Source: Ischnura elegans (taxonomy: Eukaryota > Arthropoda > Insecta > Odonata > Coenagrionidae). From it: 64,000 nt of DNA. The stretch spans positions 110,379,111-110,443,110 of the forward strand of contig NC_060247.1 of NCBI RefSeq assembly GCF_921293095.1, written 5' to 3'. Positions 45,997-60,000 of this stretch are shown piece by piece; the stretch's first letter is position 1; the number at the start of each line of letters is the position of its first letter. A model generated the notes under the pieces. The model worked only from the letters and a program-made list of their open reading frames with translations, had not been told where the DNA came from and ran no database searches. The position numbers and the translations under genes were made by a program.

Positions 45997-46440
45997 GGGC
46001 CCAAGGACATCATTCCGCAAGAACTGTATGAGGGGGTATACAAGGTGCCTTGCTCCTGCGGAAAATCAAATATTGGGGAAACTTGCTGCTCCATGCACGT
46101 GAGGTTTAAAGAACATCAAAGGGCGACCAAGAATAAACAGTTTTAACTCTCCGCCATCGCCGAACATGCATGGTCGGAACCTGGCCACGGCATCAAATTT
46201 GAGGAAAAGAAACTTTTAGTTAAGGAGTGCCGATACTTCCCGGGACAAATCATGGAAGCAATAGAAATCAAAAAAAAAACCATTGAGAGAAGATGGATAC
46301 TTATTTTACAGCGCCTGGAAAAGAGTCATCAAAGAGAGAGCCAATCAGAGAGAAGCGCCCAGTCAGACAGCCAATCACAGTGCACCTCCCATCCAGGTTA
46401 CAATATAAGAGCGAGGCAGAAACCAATATAATTATAGTTC
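45997..46440 (+). pseudogene. Penelope-like element, GIY-YIG endonuclease fragment
   Basis: The translation runs GPKDIIPQELYEGVYKVPC, then SCGKSNIGET, RFKEHQ, SAIAEHA and MEAIEI. These are the landmarks of the GIY-YIG endonuclease of Penelope-like retroelements (GVY for GIY, NIG for YIG). One stop at 46144 interrupts it. The reverse-transcriptase part is missing. Confidence 0.75.
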
Positions 46441-46483
46441 AATCCACAGTTTATTCCCTAGACGTCTTCGCTTTCTGAAAATC

Positions 46484-46690
46484 TAGGGTATAGGCTTGAT
46501 GACTAGAGCGCTTGCTTTCCACCCCGTGGACCTTGGTTCATACCCCGGCGGAGGCAAAGATTTTTCAGAGATTACACTATACCTGCTTGGGTGTAGAATG
46601 GTCATCACTTGAAGGACAGCACTCTCGGATGGGACGTCTTGGCGCCTTTCTTTAAGAGCAGGCTATTAAATGGGTTTGATGATTTTCTTT
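46484..46690 (+). mobile_element. SINE-like sequence with a pol III B box
   Basis: TGACTAGAGCGC resembles an A box, and GGTTCATACCC at 46535 a B box about 45 bases later, in a tRNA-like layout. It differs from the SINE at 19227. No tail or target duplication is clear. Confidence 0.45.
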
Positions 46691-47178
46691 CATGCCGATC
46701 TGACGATATACTATTATCGGCCCAAAAACTTTACACATTTGCATGAAATTGTGGTGAAGCTCATTGGTCGTGTAATTTATCGCGTTACTCCTTTACTATT
46801 CGACTGCAATAATAAATCATTAAACAGCTTTTAAGCGTGATCATCTCATCAGAGTGGGGATTTCCATTGTGCACCCTAGCATGCATAAAGATGGATGAGG
46901 ACCTTTCGGGATTTCGTAGGAGTGGTATCCTCAATGTTCATGCAAATTTTCAGCATGTTGGGAATTTATGTAAGAGTACCCCTATTTTTTTTAGCTAACT
47001 CCACCGAGATACATATGATTTAACATTTTTGTAAATTCTTTTCATTTTCAGCCGTTTAAAGGCAAAAAAATGAAATAAAATGACATAAATAGAAGAAGGT
47101 ACAATTAGGAATCTAAATGCAGGAATTCCAAAAAAGTGAAGTAATGACCTGAAATTTTCACTAAAAACGAATCCAACG
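46691..47178. other. Spacer before duplication copy 2
   Basis: Unique A+T-rich sequence. The match to copy 1 starts abruptly at 47179. Confidence 0.5.
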
Positions 47179-47246
47179 GACGTTTCTTAAGAATGCTGAG
47201 AAGAAATCTTTGGAAAAAATTTGCTACCAACGAATGTAGATAATGC

Positions 47247-48424
47247 GAAACAGAGTTCGCGCTCTTTCCTCACGATGTTCTCAAATCTGGTGAATCGAAA
47301 AGACAGGTTGACGCATTATTTCTAGATTTTAAGAAAGCTGTTGACACATTACTTCAAAAGAAACTTTTATACAAATTACAGTAATGCGGATTAAACGAAA
47401 CAGTAGTAAACTGGATACGCGACTTCCTGAATGATCGTAAACAAGTAGTTGTTCTAAACGGAGTAGCTCGGATGTAGTTAAAGTGACATCAGGTGTTTCA
47501 CAAGAAAGCGGTCCCCTTTTGTTCCTTATATACATTAATGACCTCTGCTCCCGAATTAGCAATAAAATATGTTTATTTGCTGACGACGCCGTCATCTATC
47601 GCGAAATCAGTGATCATGAACTATGATTATAAAATTCTATCATCGGATTTAAACAACGTTCATTTGTGGAGCCAAGAGTAGGGACTCAAGCTTAATCTGA
47701 GCAAATGCATGTCGGTACATTTCTTGCGGAGTTCGTCCAACTCTAACAATGTTTATGCTGTGGATGGTATTAACATAAAGGCAAAAGACGAAGTGAAGTA
47801 CCTGGGAGTTACAATAACCTCGAACCTCTCGTGGAGAACACATATAAGGAATATTTTTGGAATAGCCCTGAATAAATTAGGATTCGTCAAGCGTAATGTG
47901 CGAAGATTTTCGGATGAGAAAATAAAAGAAAAGTGCTATTTCGCACTCACCCGACCGCACCTTGAATATGCAGCTTGAGTATGCTACGGTTCAGAAAGAC
48001 TTTATCCGCGAACTGAATAAAATACAAAGGAAGGCTGCGCAGTTCGTCTAAATCTGCTACAAGCGTACAGACAGCGTTATCCAGATCTTAAACGAATTAG
48101 GCTGGGAGCCGCTGGAGACTCGGAGGCTGCGAACTAGGCTTAGATTGCTTGAAAAATTGAGAATGGATATCTTTAAGAGCGACTCGGAGAACATAATATT
48201 AGAACCCCACAATTTTTCCAGGTCCGATAGAAGCGATAAATTAAGAGAGATGTTTTGCCGAACGGTTAGATATGGAAATTCGTTTTTCCCCGGAACCATA
48301 AAGAACTTTAATAAATGCTAACTTTGTTAGAGCACTTCATTTTTATGTGTAAAAGGCTGGTCTCCTAACACCCCCTGCCACATGCCTTTTAGGCTGCTAG
48401 CGGAGTTTTATGTAGATGTAGATG
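47247..48424 (+). mobile_element. Decayed CR1/L2-like LINE fragment, copy 2
   Basis: The paralogue of 16272-17460, with the same truncation, stops and hexamer end. It was inherited through the duplication, not a separate insertion. Confidence 0.85.
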
Positions 48425-49387
48425 AAGGAAAAGAGAGCGATATTTCAATCGCACGTCAAGTCTGAGCTATGCGACGCGAGACCCTGAGGCTCGGTAACTC
48501 CGGTCGATTTATCCAGTTTTTAATATTTATTCCTTAAAAATCTTCGTTTGAGCATGGCAAATGGTCAGTATTGGCCTAAAACACTATTACCCGGATAATG
48601 GATCGATCGACTTGACCATTTAACGCATAACTCTCGTGACGATTTTTGTCCGAACCATTCTACGGATAAGAAGTATACTTCGGATATTGAAGTATCGTTA
48701 AGAGATTTAGTCGGAATGCAAAAAAGGGAGAGAGAAATAATCAATTTCTGGGAATGGACACAACTGTTGCTCTTTTTCCCTACCCTTCCTTTTCAATCCT
48801 CACCGAGGTGAGTCGCGCATGAAGGAACTTTCATTGCGACGAACAGCCTTGGAAGGTACTTGGATTCCTCCACAATGGTTTTCCTTTTTCCATTTGACCA
48901 AGGCTATGGTAAAATTTTAGGACAAAGAAAGCGAATGTTACTAATCTTTGAACATATAATATGCATCTTATTTTAAGACGGTAAATTCAGAGTTAACTTG
49001 AATTGGGCAAATTTCTCTTTCGGTCGTCCATCATGAACAAATTTGCTAAGGGAAATATTTTAGACTTTTTTCCACTTTTCCCGATTTCGGTCCACCGTGC
49101 AGCGGTATCTTTGGGCGATGCGATGGTGGGCGATGATTAACTGTCACAGATCTATTACTTATGTAAAGAAGGTTTACGGTAGTTAGCCGGCAATCCTGTG
49201 ATTTATAGGGCAAAATCCTGTATTGTGGAAATAACGAAATTCCGTTTACAACTTAACCTTTCATCATCGACTATTTTTAATACTCTGACATTTCAATGCA
49301 CTGAAACATTTTGACTAGTTGACAATAAAAGGTTAAGTTGTAGGAAGAAAGATGATATTTTTCCTAACTTAAAATGGAGTTCTACAA

Positions 49388-49585
49388 TTTATTTTTATTT
49401 ATTTATTTATTTCCATCGCCCCGAAAACAGCTCACATGGCCTTTTACATCGGAGGGTATAACATGAAACAACAACTATCCCACGCAACCATGCCCTGAAT
49501 AGGGGCAACCTACCCAGGCGGGACTCGAACCCGCGACCTTCTGTTTGGTAGGCGAGGACTTTACCCCGCCGCCACCGAGGCCGGC
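49388..49585 (-). mobile_element. tRNA-derived SINE
   Basis: A minus-strand member of the family at 19227: a TTTATTTATTTATT tail at 49390 and the head GCCGGC at 49580, with the reversed B box GGGACTCGAACCC. TACAATGTTAAAT repeats on the right suggest a local target duplication. Absent from copy 1. Confidence 0.85.
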
Positions 49586-50635
49586 GTTAATTACAATGTT
49601 AAATATGTTACAATGTTAAATACTTACCAATTCAGTGCATCCAATGATTTTCTCCGTGTAGATTGTATTGTACTTACGTTGGACTTAAGGGTGGCTTCTT
49701 AAAATTATGCCGATTGGCTATTCCTATTATACTTCCTTAAAAAAAAAGGTTTTTTTATGTTGAATGGCATGATGTTCTTTATAGAAAATAGTGCGACTTT
49801 GTTTTCATGATTGGTAGGTGTCAGTTTATCTTTAGCTTTCATTCTGTTTTCAGATAAACATTGTATTTATTTGTATACAATTCCCCGAAAACAGCGCATT
49901 TAAGGTCTTTGCATAGGGGGAACCTTACAGACAAAAAAAGATCAGTATTCACTGCAGCGAGTGACATACTGCGCACTTTCTCTGGCAAAGATCAGTTTTT
50001 ACTGCAATTAGTATATAAAACTGCGATTAGTTTATTACACTGCTATTAAATATGATGCTAAAATTAACCGTAAATAGTTATTTACAAAGGACACTCTAAA
50101 TCCGCTTTTATAGCAATCAGTACATCAAACTGCTGAGAGTAAAGATAACTAGAATTTATATTGTTCAAAGACAATTATTCCAAAGGAATCAGTTCTTAAC
50201 GATGATGTAAAGTTAATGGAATGTTTACAGCACAAATATTCTGCCTAAAATTAATCAAAAGAAGTTACTCAAGTTATTTCGCAAAACTCGATAACAACGA
50301 AAATACAAATTCATCATGTCTAGCCTAACAAAGCCTCAGCCTAAGGCTGTGGATTCGAGACTTGGATATCATCATATGGTTTTGGAAATGATTTTCCATA
50401 CCGAGCTTGGAACCACCATTGAAATCATGTTAGATTGCATTAGGCTCTCTAAATTGACTTGAAAGTGAAGACAAATACACGTACAAACCGAATACTATAG
50501 CGCCTATTTTTCCTATTGAGCGCCTATTCTCCCATGCATGAGAAAATGCGTTTAAAACGAAGGACGTTTGAGAGCACACATTTCATGGAAAGTGCCTAAC
50601 TTAAAATGCCTAACTTAACACCTGCTGAACGTGAC

Positions 50636-50695
50636 TCCAACCCGCGACCTTTGGTTTGCAAGGCAAGGATTTTACCCCGCCGCTATCGAGGCCAG
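50636..50695 (-). mobile_element. SINE head relic, copy 2
   Basis: The paralogue of 19597-19655, with the same reversed SINE head sequence. Older than the duplication. Confidence 0.65.
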
Positions 50696-50852
50696 TATTC
50701 TTCTTTCTACTATTATGGCTGGATTGGAGCTGGTTCTATAAAGTTTCCTAATCAAAATCGCAATTTTCCCGTTCTCCTTTGATTTATGTACGCAACAACA
50801 TTGAGAATATTCTTGCGTCATTTCTCAACCTAAATATGCAAAGTATGCGATC

Positions 50853-50880
50853 ATATATAAGATACCAGCTGGTCAGTATT
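50853..50880 (+). promoter_or_regulatory. Candidate core promoter of gene C
   Basis: TATATAA at 50854 and TCAGTA at 50873, as in gene B, about 145 bp before the ATG. Confidence 0.35.
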
Positions 50881-51016
50881 GCTAGAATCATTCTGAGTCG
50901 AGCTGACTTGCTTGCCGAACAGAGAGCGCTCTATTTTCCTCGAGTTTCGGTTTACTTTACCAACATTCTGAAGTTATAATACTATTAACATATACATCAT
51001 CAAGTGCTACCAAAGC

Positions 51017-51047
51017 ATGGCGTCGACGAATCAACTATTTATATTCG
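51017..51047 (+). CDS. Gene C exon 1
   Basis: Same 31 bases as gene B exon 1, with the same donor GGTGAGT (phase 1). Confidence 0.75.
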
Positions 51048-54000
51048 GTGAGTAATCAGCGTTTTAAAAAGTTGCATGCGAAGTTGGGATGCATATAATT
51101 TTAAACCATTGGCAGATTTTTTACTATTGAGTCTCTCAAATCAGTATTATGTGACTTCTACGACTTACTCTTTACTTAGAATGCAAATAGGCTAGTTATA
51201 AGGCAAAAACTACATTTTTGTGAAGAGCATAGAGCTTTGCAGCCACTAAGACTTGATATTTTTATATCCAATGTGCAATAGATACTTAAATAAGGTCTAC
51301 TCTATAGCACATGTTGACACCTAACCTGCAAAAATGATCAACAGTCGCCCACCGAGTTAAAATGCGCTCATCCAGGAGCCCAAAATACGCATACGCTCAG
51401 CTGGCAATAGGCAGAGCTCAATCGCTCACCGCCGATGCTTGTAGAAATAGGGGAGAGTTTTTGTGGTCCGGCTACTGCCAGCTGCGCGCATTCGTATTGC
51501 TTGGCTCCTAGATAAGCGGATATGAATCGGTGGGCGATTGTTGAGCGCCTGCGCAGTGGAGGTATCGATACATGTGCTTAGAAAGTTTAGAAATGTTAGA
51601 AGCGGAAACTTGAAACATGCAATTCGTCAGGAAAGGGAGCCAAAATTGAACCGATAGAACGGGAATGATTAGTTATCTTAAAGCCGCGCAACTTTGAAGA
51701 ATGGCGATGAAGAACCTTAACTTTAATACTTAGTCATTGCACTTCGTTTTTAGAGTATTTGGAAGACGATTTGATACTTATATATGAATCAATAAGAGTT
51801 ATAGAATAGTTATTTTGTGCGACTGTTAGTATTATTTAACATTGTTATGCAGAGGTTGATTCTGTCAATAAAATTCTTTGTGAAATATATTCTATCTACT
51901 ATTAAAACATCCTTTTTTGATCCTAGTTTCCACCAGCTTTGTCATGAGTGGCTTTCAAAGAAAATTGATTACCGCTTTATTTTCTTCAACTGATTACCTT
52001 GGGGAACAATTTTGAACGCATTTTCTGTTGATTTCAATCTTTGAGCTACTTTATGCTAAAAAGGGCATGCTCATTTCGAAACTGTAGTTTGTTTCCTTCT
52101 AAGTTTTTCCCAGCACCGTATGTGACTATGACCTATATATATTAACATAAATATCATCCATTGCAGCATTAACATGGCGTCGACGAGACTACTTTTTATA
52201 TTCGTTTAGTAATCAATGATTTAAAAATGTTGCATGTGAACATGTGATGCATAGGATTGCCAGATTTGCCAGATTTTTCATTATTAGTCTCTTAAATCAG
52301 TGTTATGTGAATTCTAGGGCATATTCTACATAAAGAATGCAAATGGGCTGGTTTAGGATCAGAATTACTTTTTTGTGAAGAATATAGATAGCTCTTTCCA
52401 GCCCCTGAGGTTTAATTTTTTCATATCCGAGATGCAATCGATAGTTAAAAAATGCCTACTCTACACTACATACATGTGTTTAGAAAGTTAGAGTTTGGTA
52501 TAGAAATTAGATAAACAAAGCAATTTTTCTCTGAATTCCCACAAATCCGGGCAAGGTGAGTCTGTTTGCACGAAATGTAAAAAGTAATGTGCATTTTACA
52601 AATATTTGGTTCAAATTGTCAGAATAATGTAAAATTATGTACATGTAACGATAAATATTTTGCGTTTTCATGTAGTGAAAACAGAAAGAATTAGTCAAAT
52701 GAGTCTACTGTACTCGCTGTTTGACTATGTATGAAATTAATAAGTAAAGTAAAATTTTTGTTAAACAAAACATAATCAATTTTATGTTAAATTATTCTAT
52801 AGTGCACAATATGTACAAATTGATGTGAAATGTAATATTTTGTCACTGTTCAATACTTTAAATTAAAAGCATAAGTTAAAAGAGTCCATTGGACTCACCT
52901 TGCCCGATTACGTCAGAAAAATATGTTGCCCGTATTAGGGTTAAATATGTTTTTAAATCCTCTGAGGTTTTGGAGGAATCTATTATCCTAATCCCTCCAT
53001 AGTTACGCCACTGGCCCTCAATATCTATCCTTTTGATCTTTACCGTTCTTCTATCACCTTCACACTTCGAAAGATACCAACCCAAATTCCTCCATATGCT
53101 ACTAATTTAAATTTTATTCTCGACTTCCAGGACTTTTCATAGCATATACAACGTTCACAGTCACTGCACCGGAGCCATACGATCTGCGAATTGGGAGATT
53201 TCGGGAATGCCAGAGAAGAATTGCTGTGAGTTATGGATCAGAATCAAATTATGTGTCATTTTTATTTCATGAGAGTGTCGCCTTGCTCATTAAATTATAA
53301 CTACCACTGTTGACACCTTGTTCTTCTTGATGCCATTCACTATTCAGTGCGTTGGATGCTCAAGCATCGCTCTCTTTCCCGTTGCAATTGGTCCCCATTA
53401 TCTCAAAATTACAGTCCAATCTTCCAATCACGAATATTGCAAAAGAGGAATCTCAAGTAGGTAAGCTTATAAATCTGTTGTCAGCCACCACGCACTTAAA
53501 TGGGTTTACAAAAGTCGCCATTCGCGTCGCTGACGGACAAATTGATCCGAGTTTCACGATGGAAAATGGTATAATTAGTGGTACTAAGCGAAATTTATAT
53601 GTGAGGGGGTGAGAATCCGAGGGATACAAGTAATGATTTTCCTAAACAGAGCAAAGTACAGAAATTGATAAACACACAAAAATACTACATATACAAAAAC
53701 TTGGTTGCCAAGGGAAGGGAATCGCCATTTCTCAAAATTACAAAGAAAGTAGGTACTGAAAAATATTGTCACAACTGTATCGCATTGCACTCATATTTTT
53801 GAAAACCGATTAAAATGCGACCGAAGTGGAAACGGATATCACCCTTGCATGACATGGAGGAATTGTACCTCCTCTTTGCAGTACCCTTGCTTCCAATCTT
53901 TGATTTTTTGTCCCCATGAGCATTTTATTCTCCCTCTGGGGCGCTTTCCTTCATCTCTCCCATCCAAGATCACACTGAATAATTCGTAATTTTTACCCTC

Positions 54001-57000
54001 AAAGAATGTGTTCCAGAGGTGATATTTTTGTCTTCTCTTCCTAAGAAGGCGATATAGGCCTGCTCTATGCACAACCTAAGTGTTTGAAACAAAGTTGATC
54101 CATAAAATTTTGAGATGCCATATTAAGTTGCTTTCAGTCTTTTCATTATTGTTTTCTTCATCGTACAAGTTTTCCACTCCATACAATAAAACGTTCTTTC
54201 GCATACTCGAATATTTTCTATTTTTTCTTTGAAAATTAAAAATTAATGACACATGACACATATGTATTTATAAAAATTAATGTATAAAAATTAATGACAC
54301 ATATGTATGATTTTAAATTTTAAATTTGATATCATCTTTACCTTCCAGCAATTTATATTACTCGGCTAGTTCTCTTTATTCAGACAGCCTTTGATAATGA
54401 CGTGTAAACGTTGAAACCGAATTGAGCGAATGAAATAGTGTGGAAAATGTCTACAGCTTGTTTTGTCTTATTACAATGAATTTACACAAATAGAACTCGT
54501 CAACAATCGATGAGAAAATGGCGATTTCTGCGATTTGGTGCAGACGCTAATTTATCCACATTCTGAAGAAATACTTTCAAACGATTTCTTGAGTGAAGTT
54601 TTTCGCGCTTGAATTAATGTCCGCAGCTCTAAAAGTTTTCCTGTTAAGTACTTCATATGCAAAGATAAGCGATATTTTTTGAAATTATAATAATATACTT
54701 TACTAATCTGAATTTCTTTCTCTGCAAATAAGAGCATACTACAGGGAATGCTGTTGCCTTAATTCATATTAATTGGAATATTTTCACCATCTCAGATGAT
54801 TCGAAAATGCCGGTACTATTGAACTGCGGCTAAATTTATTTATATAAAATGTTGTTCAGACTTATAATTTAAAAGCACCCTGATACATATGCATGCTGCT
54901 TTCTTAAGGACTTTCACTGGTCAGTCATTTTGTATTTGCACCTGTTTTCGTTCCCTCTTACGATGACTTCTTCCAGGGATATTCAAATTAAATTCTAATG
55001 CAATGTATTCAAGAACAATGGGATGGACCTGAATTTTTAATAAGTCGTAAATACGCATAAAATGGGTCGTTAAAAGTTTTCGCTATAAAATAAATGAAAC
55101 AAAATCGACATGTTGACCAATTTTTATTTATGAATACTGTCAATTTGACTTTTGGAGAGAAGTTTTCAATTCACATGCATTATCAAATTTAGAAGACGTA
55201 TTGCGAACAAACAGTGAAATAAGTTATATTGATAAATTGATACAATTATGAAATTTAAGTAAGAAGAAAAAATTTTCAGAATCTTTCAGAGACTGTAGAA
55301 CGATGCATCAACGATGGATTCTCACCGGACGAAGGGTACTCAACAATGGGTCTTTACAACAGATCTACTGCATGTCTCCGATGCAAACACGTGTGCAGGT
55401 GAGCATTGACACTTTATTACTTACTGGAGCATTGCTGAAGTGAGATTAATTGTTCTACTGCTTGAAATGTATAAGTTAATGCCCCATAGATTAATTGCCC
55501 ACACTTTCGACTTCACTTTCAGGAAGGAATAAAACTTAGCCAGTTTCACAATAATTTATTCACTTTAGAGCGGTTTCAGTACAGTTTATCATTTTCTGGC
55601 GCAGTTTAAAAGAATTCACAGACGTTAAATAGGAGCATGCAAAACGGAAAAAGAGAAAAGGGGATATGAGAGGGGGGCGGAGAGGGAGAAGAAGCGGTGG
55701 GGTAGGAGAACGAGAAGTGGGGAATGATGCAGAATGCTGGGTTGCAGGTTCGTGAATCATGGGAGGGAGGCAAGGAAGGCCTGGATGTCGCTGCATCCGA
55801 GTACACGCATCGCGGCAAGGAGTAAACAGCTGTAGGGCTAATCGGTAAAGTGATGATTGGGTTGGGAATAATATGTTTTGGAGGGGGTATTCCACGAGTA
55901 CAAATGGACGGTGACTAAGTTAATGTCGGGGTTGGTTTGGCCTTGAAGAATTTCGAGTTTTTTTAAGGCATCCAATTTGGGTTTTTTCCTTTCTTTGTAA
56001 AGAATTATTTCGGTTTTAAGCGATTTGTATGGCCACACACAAGGAGATGTTTAGTAAAGTGGGAGATATCGTTGCAGTATTGGTAACATGAACTGTGCTC
56101 CTTCGTTATAATAATTTTAACTCGACTTGTTCTTTATTAAACGTGGCCCAGGTGAGGACACAATCCGGCCTCCTCTTTCCCTGGGCCTGGGCTCTGTTGC
56201 ATGGTAAAATAATTTCATTTCAGTGATTCGGCTCAGACTTAGATATGACAATGGTTTACATATGAGATTCTCAAAACATCCATTGAACGTATGTCGCTTT
56301 CTTCCTCTGACGGTTAACTTCCGTGGACATCAGATTGAGCTGGTCAAGTCATGGTTGAGCCCCCTGTCGGTAATATCGGTCAGAAAGCAAGGATTCAAGA
56401 TATATTTATGTATAAAAAAGGATAGTGGGCATATGTAATTAAAAACAGGTAAAATACGTAACAAACATAGTAAATAACAAGTTACCGAACACATAGAGTT
56501 GGTGGATTATCCAATATTAGCTATAATGAAAAATTTTATAAAGCCATTAAAAATAATTACATTAAAATCAGTTAAATATGTGTGCGTAAACTGAATGAAT
56601 TAATAAAAAATTTAATAAAAAATTTGAAATTTTTTAAACAAAAAAAGTTGAAATCAAATGAGGTAAAACAATAATAAATACTGAAACTCTTTAACGGTGT
56701 GTGTGATCGAAAACTTTTAAAACAACACAGCTAAAAAAAAATTAATCACCGGAATGTATTAAATAAATAGAGAAACAATAAAAAAATGAAATTCTATACG
56801 TTACCAACATTTTGTTGTGCCTTTTTAACAAATATGATTGCAACTTTTGTTCAGACATGCTTTGTGTTAACTCATGCGGTAGGGAATTAAAAGTTCGGGA
56901 AATTGATACCATAAAAGATCCTGACATACAGGAAGTGCGATGATGAGGTATTAATATATACCTATTCCTCGTTTTTCGCATCGTTACGCTGCCCTATAGG

Positions 57001-60000
57001 AGAGAAAATGATATACGAGGGTAATCCGCGTAAGAAAGTATCCGCCATTTAAAAATTAAAATTAAACCGGAGAAATCGGAAAAATTTTAGTATCTTAAAA
57101 GCAAAACTTTTCTTTATTTTTCCGGGTGGTCCAAAAATCGATAGCTATCCTTCATGAAAATCTGTCGTCAGTGAATGGAGCCAACCTGTTACTGCGTTCT
57201 GAAGATCTGCGTTATTGTTGAATCCCCGTAATCGTTGAGTCGTGAATGTTTGTTCATCCATTTTTGAATAATCGTACCCAATGACAGACTACACCTTCAC
57301 TCATACTGTTTGGGCCGTAAACCGCACTCAATTCACGATCACGGGCTCTATCAGCTCAACTTGGTACAAAACTACATGTGTTGGGATATTTCTTTTCTGT
57401 AAGTGACCTTAAAATTCCTCAAGCCACACCAAAATATATATTTTAAAAATATTTTCAACTTTCCTCATCTAGACTACGGAATACACTAACGCTATATGTG
57501 AATAAAAGACCATTTAGAAAAAGGATTTAAGTTCGTTCACCTTTTTTTTGCTACCAAAACTTATATTTATACATATGTTAGTAACGATTTTTGGTAAAAC
57601 TTATATTTTTGTGTTATTGGCATAGAGTATTTTATGGTGTTATTGTCCAATTATTTTTTTTCCTGTTATGCCATGCCATGATGCCATCGTTGCAGAATAT
57701 TTTTTGTATTGCTTATTTGGTGTATTTTGTTTATATTCTGTAGTTATCTTTTTAAGCATTTGTTCATTCCTTCGACACATGCAGTTAGGAATTTTATTCG
57801 GGGGGGTCCAAAACCAGGGGGGAAATTTTTGAAAAACAGGGTACTAAGTAGAGGGTTTTAAACTAATTTTAACAATTTTCATAATGTAAACACATTTTTC
57901 ATAGAAATATTTTGTAAACTCATGATTTTTTAATATTTTGTTTTCTTTTATGAAGAAAAGCAATTGAGTTGTCATAACAAGTGGGGGGGGGGATCCGGAT
58001 CCCCCCGAATCTCTCCCCACAGGCTAGGCCACTGATCACATGATATGCTCTAATTCAACCCGTCTCCTTCAGTACCTTCATTTTCATGTAATTATAGTAT
58101 TATATTGCGCAAAGAATGCTTATGCCATATTTGAATCATTCTTCCAGGAGACGAGAGCAGATAAAAGAGTGCCTGATACAAGGAGTCGAAACTGTGAAGG
58201 AAGTCTCCAATAAAGCAAAGACTATGCTTCCATCCAGCGTGCATGTGGCTGAGGCGATCGCAAATTATTTCTGTGACAACGAAAAGGAAATGTTTCTTGG
58301 TAATTTGTAGTACCTACGTTATTGGATCACTGAAAAGATAACTTGCAATTTGAAGAGAAATTTCAGCAACACGCCATTACATTTTGAGCGCATTTTTTCA
58401 TGTATGGGAGAAAAAGGCGCTATTCTATTTGGTTTTTCTCTTTATGTATCTAACTTTCCTCACTTTCACGTCAATTTAAAGAGTACCACGCAACGTAACA
58501 TGATTTCAAAGGCAGTTTTAGGTTTGGTATGGAATACCTTTTCCAAAACCATTGTTGATGACCAGATCTATAATCCATGAACTTAGTCTGAGGCTTTGTT
58601 TGAATAGCCATAATGAATTCTTTTTGTGATTTTCAGCGAATTTCGAGGAATGACTTCATTAATTTTGATTGTGATGTTAGATATAAATTTGCAACAGAAT
58701 TCTCAAGTTTCGATCTCGTCTCAAGGTCACCTAATGTCGCTCAAGGACACTCATGGTAACCCAAGGTCATTCAAGGTCTCCCAAGGCCATTTTATATATT
58801 ATTACCAAAAAACGCGAAATAACTTCATTAAAACACATCTCTAAAAGAGAAAATACGGTTTATGTGACTCACAACACTGGCTACTGATCTATTTTTTTTA
58901 ATCATTCATCACTTTTCAGGCCTAACCGACGAAGATATGATTTGTTTGGTCTATACTTGGGGATATTGTAATTCAGCATTAGACTTCATACATTACAAGA
59001 GTGACATTGTGTTCTGCGATTCGGAAGATCCTCTCGTTAATCCTTATCTGTATACGATGGAATACGTGTGTAGGTAAGTATAAACTTATAACATTGAAAT
59101 ATAGCATTAAATGAACAGTCCTGACAGACCGACTCACGCTTTGGAAATCTTTAGTGTGATCGATTGATGGCAAGAATCATCCCGACGAACGATACAACCT
59201 TTTTGGGTATTTCCGACCGAATCAGTCGTCCGTGAGACCGAAGTCTGTCGTGACTGGCCTAGGTGATGGCCGATTTCGGTCTTGATTGACATAATCGATT
59301 GATCGGCGATCGACTTTTTGCGATTGACTCATTTAAGTGAATGGTGAACGCTGATCGATATCACTGAACGACTGGCTCTGGTAACTCCGGTAAAAATCGG
59401 CTTAAAACAAAAACGTTAAAAGCATGACCCTATTTCAGTTCATGTGTGCTATAATGGAGTAAAAGGTCCAATTTTAATATTTTCCAGCATCTGTAGCTAT
59501 AGTTAAATAAAGTAACGAAAGGAACGAACGATACAACCTTTTTTTGGGTATTTCCGACCGAATCACTCGTTCGCGAGTGAGACTTTGGCGGGGTGGTGCA
59601 GCATGCGTAACAAAGTTTTCGGGTTGACCTCCGCGTTGATTCGTTTTCATGACGACAGTTTCGCCGGCGTTGCTGCTGGTGTCTTCAGGTTCGAGGTTTT
59701 TCATGCAGATTAGATATTAATTCTTGGCTTTATATAGTCATTCAGCCTCTATAATGTGTATTTATAGCCTGAATCATGATTAATTTTTCAATCCATTCAG
59801 AGGCACAGCTCCTGCGATCGCTTCAATGATGGTGGAAAAAAATGACCTCCATTCGCGATGATTTTCCGCAGCTGCTGGGGAAATGGAAGTCCCATCCCTT
59901 TTCCCATCCTTTGACACTTCCCTTTTTCCGTCGCTGAAACAATCGCAGACACGGTAGCTAAAAGCAATTGCAACGCCACGTTTCCCTTTCAATTTAATGA

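Larger units (their letters stand above)
51048..53130 (+). other. Gene C intron 1
   Basis: 2.1 kb. Holds the palindromic MITE, the dead exon 1 duplicate and a short TIR-flanked remnant. Confidence 0.65.
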
